Source of the DNA: Batillaria attramentaria
Taxonomy: Eukaryota; Mollusca; Gastropoda; Batillariidae
Assembly: GCA_018292915.2 (NCBI GenBank)
Contig: JACVVK020000001.1
Span: 2,425,001 to 2,489,000 of the forward strand
Reading direction: 5' to 3'
Length of the DNA stretch: 64,000 nucleotides
Below the pieces are notes generated by a model, which searched no databases, was not told where the DNA came from, and saw only the letters and a program-made list of their open reading frames with translations. Both the position numbers and the translations under genes were made by a program. Positions within the stretch are counted from its first letter, which is position 1, and each line of letters begins with the position of its first letter. This document shows positions 10,165 through 21,857 of the stretch, in pieces.

Positions 10165-10691
10165 TACCGTCATCTAAAGAAAGAAAAAAAAGCCTGAGCG
10201 CCATGTTTCTGATAAGCGCTTATGCCTTTTATTTTTTGTCATCATAGTTATATATATATACCCGTCGAAGCTTAGCAGTAACGGAACCTTATTTTGCTAC
10301 TGCTTCCTGGTCGTTTGAATGGCACAGACCGTCGGAGAAGCCCAGGAAGACCTGACGCAGCTAGCCGCATTATCCTCGGGAGAGCTAGCAGTCAAAGACA
10401 CCTAACGAGGGGTGGCCGCATGCCTTAAACCTCTCACGGGTGAGCGTGTTTTAATTTTCCAGCACACAGAGCGCTAATTACACGTGCAGACCGTGCCGAC
10501 CTTTGTGCTACGTGGGCTGCGCTGGTTGGCTGCGGGCTCATCCCCCAGGCGGCTCGCCGCGCCGCGATTTTTCGGTGTACTGGGGAGATTATGGGCCTCC
10601 ATGGTGAAATATGGGGGGAAAGTTGCCTGTGGTTTTCAGCAGTTTCACGCGAACAGAATTATAATCATCATAGTTATCATTATCATATTTC

Positions 10692-10728
<37 letters not shown>

Positions 10729-11689
10729 ACGAGTGCTACTGCAAACGTTTCAGTCCCGTAGTTCAGTAGTAGTTGCTCAAGCAGTGACGCAAAAGGGAGG
10801 GAATGGTTTTTCCTGTAGTCCGTCAAAATAGGGAGCTGAAGTTTGCACGCTGAAGTTAGCAGGCACGTATCTGTTCTCTGTTATTGGGGGGGGGGGGGGT
10901 CTTATCAGTTTCGAACACAAATAATACACGTATAAGTTAACTGTCTCCTGTCCCTGAATGATCAGAATTTCTGCTGTCGCTGCTGGTATATCCCACGTCA
11001 ATTTAAGTTTAAGTTGCAAACTGACTCGCCAGATCATTTCCATGTTCCTCGTTTGACAAAGCACATTAAGTTAGGTTTTCCCGCCGTCAAAAACAGAATC
11101 GTTCCCAAGTCTCTATCAGTCGCTATTGTCAACGGAGCGTATTCTTGCTGTCGTCACCATATTTTCTTATTTGTTTCCTCCGCCCGATTTGCGTCCACGG
11201 CATTCTTCATACGAGTAATGCAGATGAGTCTGTCTCACCATGATGGGCAATTCTTAGCTGAAAATCAATTGATTACGCCAATGTAATAGACAAAAATGAA
11301 AGCCAATTGATTACAAAGAGAACAAGGTTCCGTCTACACCGGTGGAAAAGACCAGCTTCAAACAAAGCTCGATTCCTGACTCGAGTGTTGTCCTCCCTGG
11401 CCGATTACAAAAGGCGAGCGGTGGGCGGCAAATGAGAGATCCGCTAGGCTCCTCCATTTGGCCGCAGGAAGTTTCCAGTCATAGGGGTGCATTTCCACAG
11501 CTTCCGGTGAGCTGCGCACGCAAGCGGCCAGACTGAACCAGAAAGAGGCTTGAGTTACGCGCGCGCCTCTCGGAAAGGGGACGGGAACTCCCGGTCTACC
11601 GCCGTATTCAAAACGAGAGAGAGAGAGAGAGAGCTGATTTCTTGCTGTCGGCACGGCCCCAGTTCATTACCTCTTTTATCTAGAAATTA
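10165..11689. other. Unique sequence with microsatellites
   Basis: Holds (TA)n at 10250-10262, (GA)n at about 10697-10727 and 11607-11632, and a G run at 10883-10901. Overlapping frames around 10484-10831 and 11342-11654 show no protein motif. Confidence 0.45.
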
Positions 11690-12060
11690 GGTGCCCGAGC
11701 AGCCCGACATGTTATTCACTAACGCGCACTTAAAAGGTATCAGGGTTTGGCGAATAATCCTCGGTAATTACCGCCAAAGTGCACGTGGGGAGGCACGGCA
11801 GATTATGGCCGGGATGAAAGACGCTGGATTCCGGCGAGTGAAATGGAATCACGCCATTACGGCGGCTCTGATTTTGTTGGATACAGTCGCTTCCCCTTGT
11901 TCCTTCGCTGTCCGCGTGATGGATACGGTAGCGTGACCCACTCTGGCGATCGCCAATGGTAAATCCGGCGCTTGGGGACGTTGGTCGAAATGAAAGAAAC
12001 GAAATGAAAGCGGAGGGGTTGAGGAGGGAAAACGGCTAATACGCCGCAGACGAGGGGTAT
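11690..12060. other. Non-repetitive island, candidate regulatory DNA
   Basis: Repeat-free sequence with GCGCACTTAAAAGG, CGGTAATTACCGCC (a perfect palindromic core GGTAATTACC at about 11764-11773) and GGAATCACGCCATTACGG. The palindromic TAATTA core is the type of site bound by paired-class homeodomains. Whether it is conserved cannot be told here. Confidence 0.3.
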
Positions 12061-12299
12061 TTAGTCCATTCCCTTGATTAAAACTCAGGCACTTCGGTAC
12101 AGCTCACGAACTAAGATCCTGTACTTGATCTTTTGGAGGAGGACATCAACCATCGGGCGCTGATTCCTTTGAAATTTCCTTGATGAATTGGGAAGACTGG
12201 CAAAACCTACCTCACTGTGGAAAACAGCGAAAAGCTGAGCATCGGATAGGATCAAGAAAAAGCAAGATGGCCAGTGCAAAGGATGGCCGTGCAGACAAA

Positions 12300-12723
12300 C
12301 TAAGCCGCAGCTGGTAGAAATCAAACAAAAAGACGCACACCACTTGACGTCAACAGACTGCATGGCCAGATGAAAAAAGCTCATCACACATAGTGGCTTC
12401 TGATTATTCTTGATTAAGGTGTTTTTTTGTTGTTGTTGCTTTCAACGCTTGGACTCATCGGTGTTGTCAGCTGGTATAAAGCAAACAAAAAGGTGCGTTA
12501 GCAGACTGATAAACAAGATGATCAGGCATAGTGGTGATGCATTTTGTAAGAAAACACGTCAGAACTTATGCAGTTAATTAGTGTTTTTCTTTGTTTGTTT
12601 TGCTTTTAACATCTTCATATATTACCGGTTTATATATATAGTATAATAATAATAGTAGTAATACTAATAATGTGTATTTAAAAGGTGCCTTACCTCCCGC
12701 GGGAGCTCAGGACACCTAAAAAC

Positions 12724-12760
<37 letters not shown>

Positions 12761-12790
12761 GGTGCAATAAAGCACACAAAGAACAAGATC
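12300..12790 (+). repeat. Degenerate tandem repeat, period about 155-165 bp
   Basis: AGCTGGTAGAAATCAAAC...CAGACTG...CATAGTGGC near 12310-12393 recurs as AGCTGGTATAAAGCAAAC...CAGACTG...CATAGTGGT near 12470-12535. A weaker third copy around 12760 follows (CA)n at 12726-12760. Confidence 0.5.
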
Positions 12791-13591
12791 ATGCACAGCC
12801 ACACTCCCCCCTCCTTCCCCCCCCCCCTCTCATCTCACCAACCCCAACACAAACACACAGACACATAATTTGTAAACTTGCGCACAGGATCAGCAAGATG
12901 AATAGTAGGATAACTATACATACAATTTGTTTACAAACGACTGATTTCAAACTCTAAAGAATCACCGCCAGGGAACCAGTGACTGGCAGTGTTATCGAGT
13001 GATCCTTGCACACCACAGATGGCACTCCAGTGGGGTTGCTCCGTTTGTGGTTTCACGCCTCATGGCTTCATCAAGAGTGAAGAAATTTCGCCAACCAAAC
13101 AGCTCGTCCCAGGAGATGGGAGGGGCTATCAAGGGTCCTTGGCCAGTCAACGCCATGTTCCGTACTGGTGCATGTAAATTGCTCTCACCCCCAGCCCCCC
13201 TCCTCCAACTCTCTCTCTCTCTCTCTCTCTCTGTCCGGGATAGCCGTGCTAGAAAGTTCCATTTCAGGTTGGGCACACACAAAAGACTTGAGTTTTAACT
13301 TCCGCCATAACAGGTCACAATATAAGGCAAAAATAGTGCTGATACTGGCGACTTTGGTTATATCTTGCCAATTAAGCTTAAAGGTTGGGGCACAGTGGAG
13401 GAAATGCGAAGGAACACCCGCTGCACACAAGGACAGAATGTAGAAGAGATACATGCATCTATATATATGAAAAAGAAATTGTCAGTCCTCTCATTCCCTC
13501 CTTGGACATTTACAATATATCGCTTGGTTGTCATGTCCATTGAAAATGCATTTATCACGCGCATTGTCAGTGCTGCATGAGCTATGAAGAG

Positions 13592-13627
<36 letters not shown>

Positions 13628-14480
13628 GACGTATTAAAAAGTGATTTGTGAAAAGCGAGCGTTTCCATTTCTTTTGTCGACATTTCCAGAAATGTCAATC
13701 GTCTGCTGTAAACCACTAAAGCGGCGGGATTTTTTTGGTTTGAATTGGGAAGGTAAACGTTTTGTTTCAAAACCTGATCTGTGCTGATTCCGTCACACAC
13801 ACACACACACACACACAGCGTGGCACACGTATGCACGCACACACGCACACACAGACACACCTCCATCGACACCATCATGAGAAACCACTCCCACCCCTAC
13901 ACCCCATCCACCTTCTTGGAGAAGGGGGAAAAAAAAGAAAAAGAAAACCCACACAATTTCCCTATTTCCTCTCAGACATGTCTTCTCGTAAGTCAAGTCA
14001 AATTACAGGCATCCGAGGCGATAAAAGTCTAGATGGATTCGATCGGCTGAGGTTATTATTTCGGAGAGAAGTCTTGAGAACGCTGGCGCTGAGTAAGTCG
14101 TCAAGCCGCCCAGATTACGGTTCAAGACAAGAACTGAGAATGGAAGACCAGCGCCTCGCTCTCGAGCCAGCGAGAACGAGGCTCTGATGGCCGATGGGAA
14201 AAGTCGATGACACAGAGAGGCTCATGTGGCGTGTTTCGTGACTGACTTCGTGTTTAACTGTTCCTCCGTTGGTGAAAGTTTTAGAAATCTATATGTCGCC
14301 CCAGTGCTTATGAGTGGAAAGAGTGTGCTCAAGAGCAATCAGTTTGAATGGTTAATTCTGTGGTATTCCGATCCAACCCAATCTAATTTCCACTTAAAAA
14401 GCGCAGAGGTAGTGCATTAGAAACGTTCATGTAGGGTAGAAGAAGAAAAAAGAGGGAAAGAAAGTTTGCCGTGTTTGAGA
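12791..14480. other. Unique sequence rich in microsatellites
   Basis: Contains C-rich 12808-12830, (CT)n at about 13208-13232 and 13592-13626, and (CA)n at about 13794-13860. A 68-codon frame starting at 13979 (MSSRKSSQITG...) has ordinary composition but no recognisable motif, start context or neighbours to support it as a gene. Confidence 0.4.
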
Positions 14481-14706
14481 TTATAGCACATTTCGTATCG
14501 CGCACAAGTATCCATGGTGTGCGAAAATCAGGCAAGGTTATCGGTTTTTTAATGGCTCTTATTGCAGGAACTTGAGCATAATCAAAGTGCAACACTCCAA
14601 CTAAGCCAAACTTACATCCATGCAGACATAGATTAATTAGGATTTTTTTTTTTAAATTGAGGCCACTTGTGCACAATCCCAAACCTACTTGGTAGGAATT
14701 GAGTTA
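14481..14706 (-). repeat. Dispersed repeat F, minus-strand copy
   Basis: The reverse complement follows the 5975-6226 copy from CAATTCCTACCAAGTAGG through the A-run, TTGGCTTAGTTGGAGTGTTG and CTTGCCTGATTTTCGCACAC to GCGCGATACGAAATGTGC. About 80% similar by eye. It supplies the unexpanded form of the segment that has become a minisatellite at 20.8-21.3 kb. Confidence 0.75.
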
Positions 14707-14721
14707 AAGTGGTGGTGCCTA

Positions 14722-15080
14722 CCGGCCCCCGTAGTGTAGTGATTAGCACTTCGGACCATATACCGGGAGACCCGGGTTCGAGTCCCAGCCGAGGCAAGCG
14801 AAATCTTTCCTACCTAGGTCGGTTTCTGCCCAGGGCGGGTGTGCTATGGACCCAATGAGGAGGCTGTTGCCACACAGCCGAGATTCACTCACTTCACAGG
14901 GGTGGTTCCCTTGGTATGACACGTCTTTTGATGTGGATGATTACACGGCCGGCACCGCAGGTGCCGTAGTTCCCGGGCCTGGTTAATGCCGGGATATTTA
15001 TGACAGGAAGCGAGGAATGCGGCCCTGTCCCGCAGTCCCAAACCACACGGACCTCCATAGCATCATCTTACCATCTTACG
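14722..15080 (+). mobile_element. SINE B copy, 3' truncated
   Basis: tRNA-like head CCGGCCCCCGTAGTGTAG with box A (GTAGTGATTAGCAC) and box B (GGTTCGAGTCCC). The body follows: CCTACCTAGGTCGG, GAGGCTGTTGCCACACAGCC and the self-complementary GCACCGCAGGTGC. The copy ends in the CCATAGCATCATC module. It lacks the ACCTGGGAGGAA/GTTGGGGCAG 3' module. Confidence 0.9.
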
Positions 15081-16390
15081 TTTGCACAAAACTGCAACAT
15101 CTTACGGAGGAAGAACACAATAACACTCAAATTCGAACACAGCAAGAACAATGACAATGACAAAACAGAATAAAACAACAACAACAACAACAACAACAAA
15201 CCCTACAAATTAAAATCAAATCTGAGCGTATTGGTTAATTATTGTTCTTTTACATGATCAAGTGAACGGTTATGTCTGTTCGTTCATGTTGCTTATTGTT
15301 CGCATCAGGTTCTTACTTAGCTGCGTATATGATGCTCATCAGTATTCTAACTTGACTGAAATAACACAGTTTCAGCTAAAATCTTATCAAAGAAGTGTAA
15401 GCCAAAAGGCAAACTTTCATTATTTGGACAATAAAAACACCCTTTAATGGCCGGGGTGGACGTTCAGTAGAGGGAACATTTCCCTCATTATTTTTTCCGT
15501 CATTTTCGGCACTTTATGTTCGGAATAAAGTGTCCTCGGCAAAAAGCAGCTGCTGACTTTGGGATTGGGTTGTGTAGACATAAGCATAAGGTGGTTGCAT
15601 GCTATGTGTGTGATTGGTGGAAAAAGGTAGAGGAAGGCTGATGAGGTCTAGTGTGTGATGTGCGTGCGATTAGAATGTCTAAGAGGGCACACACCGGCCT
15701 TTAACGGGATTTGTATTGGAGAGGAGCGACAAGATAAAGTATTTTGAATCTTGAACCCACAAAATTCTCGATTCCTCTAGCAAGAGTTTAACATCGGCCA
15801 AGATCGGTAGGTTGCAAGCTTTCACATTTATCTGCTTTTCGCAAAGTTGGGCGTTAGACGCCCAAAAATCGATGGAGCTATGATGTGGTGGTGGGGAGGG
15901 GTGGAGTGGGGAGAAGGAGGAGGGGGGGGAGGGTGAGGAGGAGGGAGGGAGGGAGGGGTGTCAAGCACTCCTCTGCTCTTTCCCTCGGCGTCTCAGCGAG
16001 CCTTAATGGGCTATAATTTTTGTCAGGAAAACACGTTTGGAGAAAGACAGGTCTAAATGGCAGAGTCCCGTTTAATGTCCGATAAATATATTCCCTTGTA
16101 TTGCATTACCGCCGCGGCTGTTTGCTATTACAAATAAACACCTAACGCGTTCTGACCGCCGCCTGTTTCGCTCATGCTTTTCCAAGGTATGGTTATATGG
16201 GCCGAGCCTAATATGGGAAGCTTGGTTGTTTGTCGGGAGAGGCACATTAGATTTGCCTTGTTAAGTGCTGTACGTACGGAACATGTAATGCTATCAGTCC
16301 CGGTGTCCGTCCAATTCTAGTCTGGTGTCTGAGGCGCCGTAATCCGCTGTCCAGATTGGTAGAGAGTGGTGTCCCTTGGTGCATCCGGTG
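15081..16390. other. Unique sequence, with a possible LINE tail
   Basis: (CAA)n at about 15176-15199. 15715-15760 reads GACAAGATAAAGTATTTTGA ATCTTGAACCC, like a non-LTR 3' end. 15890-15960 is G-rich. 16010-16150 is repeat-free with TTAATGGGCTATAATT and similar AT-core motifs. No gene. Confidence 0.4.
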
Positions 16391-16400
16391 GAAAACTGAT

Positions 16401-16468
<68 letters not shown>
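16401..16468. repeat. (GT)n microsatellite
   Basis: Uninterrupted GT dinucleotides of about 34 units. The TH and CV open frames through it are artefacts. Confidence 0.95.
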
Positions 16469-16471
<3 letters not shown>

Positions 16472-16530
16472 TGCAAAGTACACCCAGTGACTAATGCCTG
16501 CATTACGTCGTCCACAGTCCCTTTCATCAA

Positions 16531-16792
16531 CACACACGGACCGGTGTTGGAGAAATTTGTGGTACTCCTGTATGAGCCCCCAGCTTTTTTTTTATCGTGC
16601 AGATTTAGGTGGTGGTGGTGGTGGTGTCAGTGTGTGTTTGTGTGGGTGGATGGAGGGTGGAGTGTGTGTGTGTGTGTGTGTGGGGGGGGGGGGTGTAACG
16701 TCCTTTCTAGCATATTGCGAAGGAAGCTGAAGCGCGCACAGATATTTGGCTCACAGTCAGGATTTGAACTTACGACCCGAGCATTGAAAATC
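16531..16792 (-). mobile_element. SINE A-prime composite, copy 1
   Basis: The minus strand carries a diverged SINE A head/box B (GATTTGAACTTACGACCCGA on plus) and a variant tail module (TAACGTCCTTTCTAGCA). Beyond the usual SINE A end there is a (CCA)n array and an extra segment, GTGGTACTCCTGTATGAGCC on plus. The same extra segment sits in the same place at 58859-59163, so it belongs to the element or a shared duplication. Confidence 0.75.
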
Positions 16793-16837
16793 AATTTTCC
16801 GCCGGATGCACCGAGGGATACTGCCTTAAAAAAAATG

Positions 16838-16900
16838 TATGTGAACAAACAAACAAACAAACAAACAAACAAACAAACAAACAAACAAACAAACAAACAG
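16838..16900. repeat. (CAAA)n microsatellite
   Basis: About 15 ACAA/CAAA units. A second A-rich GAA/CAA tract lies at 16980-17040. Confidence 0.95.
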
Positions 16901-17062
16901 CTCTCGTACATGAGTTTGTTCTTTACGATCTCCTTCGGGAGTTTTCAAACCTTATGAATATTTAAAAAGTCTGTTTTGAATGAAAAGAAGAAGAAGAAGC
17001 AAGAAAAAACAACAACAACAAAAAAAAACAAAAACCAAACGAACCTGTTTAAAAGCTTTCGG

Positions 17063-17144
17063 GAAATATGCCACTTCAATTAATGTCATGAAGTCATATA
17101 TTTATATTTATGACTTCGTGACATTAACTGAAATGGCATATTTC
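17063..17144. repeat. 36-bp imperfect inverted repeat
   Basis: 17063-17098 pairs with 17109-17144 at 33 of 36 positions around a 10-bp AT loop. Core arms are GAAATATGCCACTTCAATTA and its near complement. It could form a hairpin; no flanking duplication identifies it as a transposon. Confidence 0.7.
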
Positions 17145-17600
17145 AGTCGAATATTCAGGATTCAGCAACTATATGTACGTCGCGAAATAAGTCCAACCAC
17201 TGGTGAAAATAAACGGCAAAGCGGATTTCCCCAGCTGAACTGTGTACTGTGAGTACCTCACAACCTATTTATGGGCTAAGACCGACCACGGGTACTATAA
17301 CGATCACGTTTTCGAGTTAATAGCGTATTCTCGTCGCCCCAAAGTAGACAGTCGTGGTTTCTGGATCTGACAGAATTAATATATAAGCGTCAAATGGCGT
17401 CCGTTGGTGAATGGCATCTTTCTATGTGTATCCGCTAATCAGAGATATTGTTTGGATGGACACTAACTCCACGTTTACCGCCGATCGTGCTCGAGGTATC
17501 AAGTAGTAATTCTGCTGCAAGGAGACTGCGTACATTTTGCGATTCCCAAACAGACGTTTAGATGCTCAGCTAAAGGGACTGATCTTGTTGCCTCAAATAG

Positions 17601-17669
<69 letters not shown>

Positions 17670-18474
17670 CACGGAAAAAACCCACAAACAAACAAACAAA
17701 CAAACAAACAACCAAACACCGAATAAATAAAATAAATAAATACATAAATAAATAAAAATAAAAGAAAAGAAAAAATCGAAGTCGATTAGACTTGCAGACA
17801 ATTGGTAAGGGTACGAAGTCAAGTTATGTCAAGTGAAATGTATTTCCAGCCCTCTACAGAGGCATCGTGAAAACACTACATTACGCTGACTGCAAGTGTT
17901 TGGAAGAGTTCTTTTCCTTTGGCAACCAGTTCGACTCCGCGATGGCTCTGTGGATTCACTCGCCTGTATTTAAAAAAATATAAATCTCAGGTTTAGCTAA
18001 ATGTAACCGCTGTTTGGGTTTCGCGAAAGATTTGTGACGAAGCCTCGCTGATTGCGCCACGTAAAAGCCCCCCTACTCATTAGCCCCACTCACGCGCTCA
18101 CCTGCGCTTCCCCTCCAGCTTAATCATCGGGCCACGCCCCAGCCACGCCCTAATCATAGGCCTTCCGGGGAATGGCCCTTGTCCCGTCCTTTGTCTGATG
18201 GGGGCTTGCTCCCGCACTCCACCTGAGTGTCTCAGGTTCAATCCCCCGCATTGAGGCAGAGAAGTTTGATACGCCCGCCCTGATTGGCTGCGAACGTTTA
18301 GCACTCACGGTGGAGTGGTCTGTCTTTGTCTCCGGCGTAAGGTCGGCTCTCGAGTGACATCGCGTTGATGTCGAGATATTACAAGGTGCGCAAAGTTTCT
18401 GTCTGGCAGATGAAGCCGTGTATAGTCTGTAGATGAAACGAATACTTGGAGCATTTGTCCATCACAGCCGAGGA
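17145..18474. other. Unique sequence with (CA)n, (CAAA)n and (AAAT)n
   Basis: (CA)n at about 17603-17667, (CAAA)n at 17683-17712, (AAAT)n at 17722-17760. Remaining sequence (17145-17600, 17770-18474) is unrecognised and without a plausible gene. Confidence 0.5.
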
Positions 18475-18645
18475 TACATCAAATGTGGCCAACAGGACTG
18501 TCTGACTGTATTGAATAGTGTTCATCTGGACTGTTCAGTTCGGGTAGCTGTCCGTTCCTCCGTATCAAGCTCGTCAAGGCCGTCTCCAAGCAATATTGTG
18601 GCGGGGGCCTTAAAAGCCAACTAACCAGCCAACACTTGGAGCTGA
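18475..18645 (+). mobile_element. SINE D 3' fragment
   Basis: Matches the 3' half of SINE D at 63041-63342: GTCTGACTGTATTGAATAG, TGTTCATCTGGACTGT, GTTCGGGTAGCTGTCC, GGCCGTCT, GTGGCGGGGGCCTTAAAAGC. The tRNA head is absent, so 5' truncated. Confidence 0.75.
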
Positions 18646-18769
18646 AATGATCATTGGTTGTATGATGGGGACAAAGTGCCTGAGGCCTCAGGCCTTCCAG
18701 ACACACACACTGGCAATCAACGGACATATATTTAACACTGTTCTAGAGTTTATCACACTTTCGGCACAA

Positions 18770-18881
18770 ACAAAACAACAACAGCAAAACAACAAAAACA
18801 ACAACGCACAACAACAACACAACAACAACAACGCCAATAACAACAACGAAAACAACAAAATAAACAAACAAAGGACCCCCA

Positions 18882-18926
<45 letters not shown>

Positions 18927-18929
18927 CGC

Positions 18930-18963
<34 letters not shown>

Positions 18964-19290
18964 CGAAAACAACAAAATAAACAAAGCACCCCCCCAAAAA
19001 AACCAAAACAAAAACAATAACAACAACAACAAAACACCAAAAAATACAAAACAAACAAACAAAAAACTCACAAAAAACAAAACAAAACAACAACGACAAA
19101 AACAAAACTAACAAACAAACAAACAAACGAACAAACAAATAAACTAAACCCCCCGGAAAAACCCAAACAAACAAACAAACAAACAAACAACAAACAAACA
19201 AACAACAAACAAACAAACAAACAAACAACCCAAATAACAAAAACAAAAGAACAAACAAACAAAACAACTAACAGAAAAACAACCAAAAAA
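18770..19290. repeat. 520-bp (CAA)n/(CAAA)n low-complexity block
   Basis: Almost entirely A and C on plus, with an inner (CAA)n of about 17 units near 18884-18927 and (CAAA)n near 19108-19135 and 19165-19235. The long N/T-rich and V/F/C-rich frames on both strands are artefacts. Confidence 0.95.
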
Positions 19291-19638
19291 AAAAAAAAGC
19301 GCCGCCCGGACAGGCAAATGTCTAAACATACGCACGTAAAGAACCCTGTTTTTGGTCTCATTTTCTCCCCCCGTTTCTCTCGGTTACAAAAATAGGTCTC
19401 AACATCCATATACTTGAATTTAACTCATGTGTGGGCTATAATACCGCGTGAGTTATTACTCCATTCTGCCATGGGGACATTGCAGACAGGGGAGACTGCT
19501 GAGCAGTTTTCTTTTGCGCTGGAAAGTTGAGGTAAAGTTTAAAATCGCTTTAGCAAGAAATGGTTCGCGGGAGTTTGTCTGAGCACTCCCTTGCGCCAGG
19601 GAGACGTCGAAACGTTCTGAGACAAGACTGTCTAAAGT

Positions 19639-19698
<60 letters not shown>

Positions 19699-20710
19699 GA
19701 GAAAAAAAAGGAAACTCTTGATTTACGCTGAAATGGTCGTGAGTGCATTGCATTTGAAATCGATAAAATAAAAACCCAAAAAAACAAAAAACGGAAAACT
19801 GAAAGAAAACACCCTACACTTCTGACGCTTCAACTAATGCTTTGATTCAGCGATTTTTTCCCGTAATCTGTGCTTTTTAAGTTTGTTCTTTTAGCAGAAA
19901 AGCTTTCTCCGTATTGATCGGATTTTTGATTTGTTAAAAGCGCTTCTTTCCTCTAGGCTTCAGACTTAATTCCATCTGGAATTTTTTTTTTTTTTGCGCA
20001 CTCCCGCTCCTTGGGAAAGTACTCAATTATCCCACGTGTTAGATCAAGTCAGGAAAGAGAAAAGGAGGGAAAAAAAGCAGACAAATGAAACCAAACGGAT
20101 TGCTGTGTTCCAGCGTTGCTTTTATGCGGCGTGATTGAAGGAAGGTGCTTAATAGCCTTTGTGCATTAACTGCCGAGAAGGTTTCGCTACTTATTTTTCT
20201 TCCCCGCAAAACGAAACAACTCATAAATCGAAACAGTCTGGGCTGGGTTCTTTTTTCCCCCCAGCATATTTACGCTCGCTCCACAATTTATTCTCTTTGT
20301 CGATTTATTAAGCGGGCTAATGTGTTTACAACTCCGCTGGAGCAAATTCCCCCATTTCGTCGGCGATTATGCCAAAATACGGTAGACATTTCGTGCAGGC
20401 GGAAGACGAGAGAACGCGTTCCGATGCATTAACAAGCTCGCGATACGTAAGAGTAAAATTATTGCGAACATGGATAAAGCAGAGAAGCTTTTGAGTGTGA
20501 TGCGCTTGGTTGTAATGGCCAGCCCTGCGGCACTTGGAAATAACTTGGAATTTCTTGGAAGTAGAAGAGATTGCTGCTATTATCAGAAAGGTTCTTCTTT
20601 TCCCTTTCGACAGAAACGGAGGCAGAGTGGTTGTCGGCCGTCAGATGTGGCTGTTGCTGGCAGTAATCGTTAGGCAGATGAGAAATCTGTTGTTGTGCAA
20701 AACAGCCGTG
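19291..20710. other. Unique sequence; (GA)n; candidate regulatory island
   Basis: (GA)n at about 19640-19696. 20080-20460 is repeat-free with AT-core motifs such as GTGCATTAACTGCC and TTTATTAAGCGGGCTAATG. No gene recognised. Confidence 0.35.
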
Positions 20711-20775
20711 TTAACTCAAATCCTACCGAGCACGTTTGGTGTTGTGCATCAGTGGCCTCACTGGGAAAAAAAAAA

Positions 20776-20816
<41 letters not shown>

Positions 20817-20941
20817 ACGGAAAAAGAGCCAAAACCGGAAAAAGAGCCAAAACGGAAAAAGAGCCAGAAACCTGAAAACAACCAATAACGGAAAAAGAAC
20901 CAAAACGGAAAAAGAACCAAAAACGGGAAAAGAACCAAAAA

Positions 20942-21008
<67 letters not shown>

Positions 21009-21338
21009 TTAAAACGGAAAAAGAGCCAAAACCGGAAAAAGAACCAAACACGGAAAAAGAGCCAAAACGGAAAAAGAGCCAAAAACCTGAAAAAACCAAT
21101 AACGGAAAAAGAACCAAAACGGAAAAATAACCAAAACCGGAACAAGAACCAGAAAACGGAAAAAGAACCAAAACCGGAACAAGAACCAAAAAACGGAAAA
21201 AGAACCAAAACCGGAACAAGAACCAGAAAACGGAAAAATAACCAAAACCGGAACAAGAACCAAAAAACGGAAAAAGAACCAAAAACGGAAAAAGAACCAA
21301 AAACGTTGGATACTCGTGCGCGGTACCAAATGTGTTAA
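20711..21338 (+). repeat. Dispersed repeat F with internal minisatellite expansion
   Basis: The left part (TTAACTCAAATCCTACCGAG, GTTGTGCATCAGTGGCCTCA) and right end (CTCGTGCGCGGTACCAAATG TGTTAA) match repeat F. Between them, the segment that is single copy elsewhere (CCAAAACCGAAAAAGTG at 6170-6186) has expanded into dozens of 16-24-bp GGAAAAAGAGCCAAAA-type units. (CA)n is at 20778-20811 and poly(G) at 20943-21007. All long F/P/G-rich frames are artefacts. Confidence 0.85.
20943..21007 (+). repeat. Uninterrupted 65-base G run
   Basis: Sixty-five consecutive G residues inside the minisatellite. Long enough to form multiple G-quadruplexes and also to be length-uncertain in any sequencing technology. 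Confidence 0.85.
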
Positions 21339-21857
21339 GGGTGGTGAGGAGTTTTGTGTGAAGATGATTTTGATACAAGGGTGTTTCTTTTATGTTGATT
21401 GTTGTGTGGATGATGATGAAGATATTTTAGTGCTGAGGGGTTTTTGTTTGTTTGTTTGTTTGTTTTGGGTGTTTTTTTTTAAATAAAAAATCAGTTTTTT
21501 CATTTTCTTACAACACTGGACAATATACTTATATAGCATCAAGCACAAGCGGAAATGGTAAGGTAAACATGAAGGTAATGTAATTCCAAGATAAACAAAA
21601 GTGACCAAAACTAGCATTAGCTACAAACAAACAAACAAACAAAAACAAACAACGGAGCCAATACACACACACTGTCTTTGGTAAAGTCAGGTTACATGAT
21701 CATCTTTTTTTTTTTTTTTTTTTAAAGAGAGAATGAAATGGCAATGATGCTGACTGAGGTCCTGTGCAGAATATGATCTTGACGATAAATGTTTTGTTGA
21801 TGGTTTTATGTGGATGACAATGACGATGATTTTGAGGATCAGATGTTCTCTGATTGT
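21339..21857. other. Unique T-rich sequence
   Basis: (GTTT)n at 21445-21462 and CAAA at 21626-21650, T run at 21706-21724. ACAATATACTTATATAGCATC at 21521-21541 hints at a LINE/SINE tail on the minus strand, but nothing else supports it. Confidence 0.4.

Noticed and set aside
16401..16468. Telomere-like or regulatory meaning of the many (GT)n arrays
   Set aside because: They are ordinary dinucleotide microsatellites scattered throughout; no TTAGGG-type repeats occur.
18647..19409. N/T-rich and V/C/F-rich frames up to 174 codons
   Set aside because: Entirely within a (CAA)n/(CAAA)n block; amino-acid runs change with frame as expected for a simple repeat.
20723..21378. Long F/P/G-rich frames up to 206 codons
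   Set aside because: Translation of poly(G), (CA)n and the GGAAAAAGAGCCAAAA minisatellite, with no non-repeat domain.
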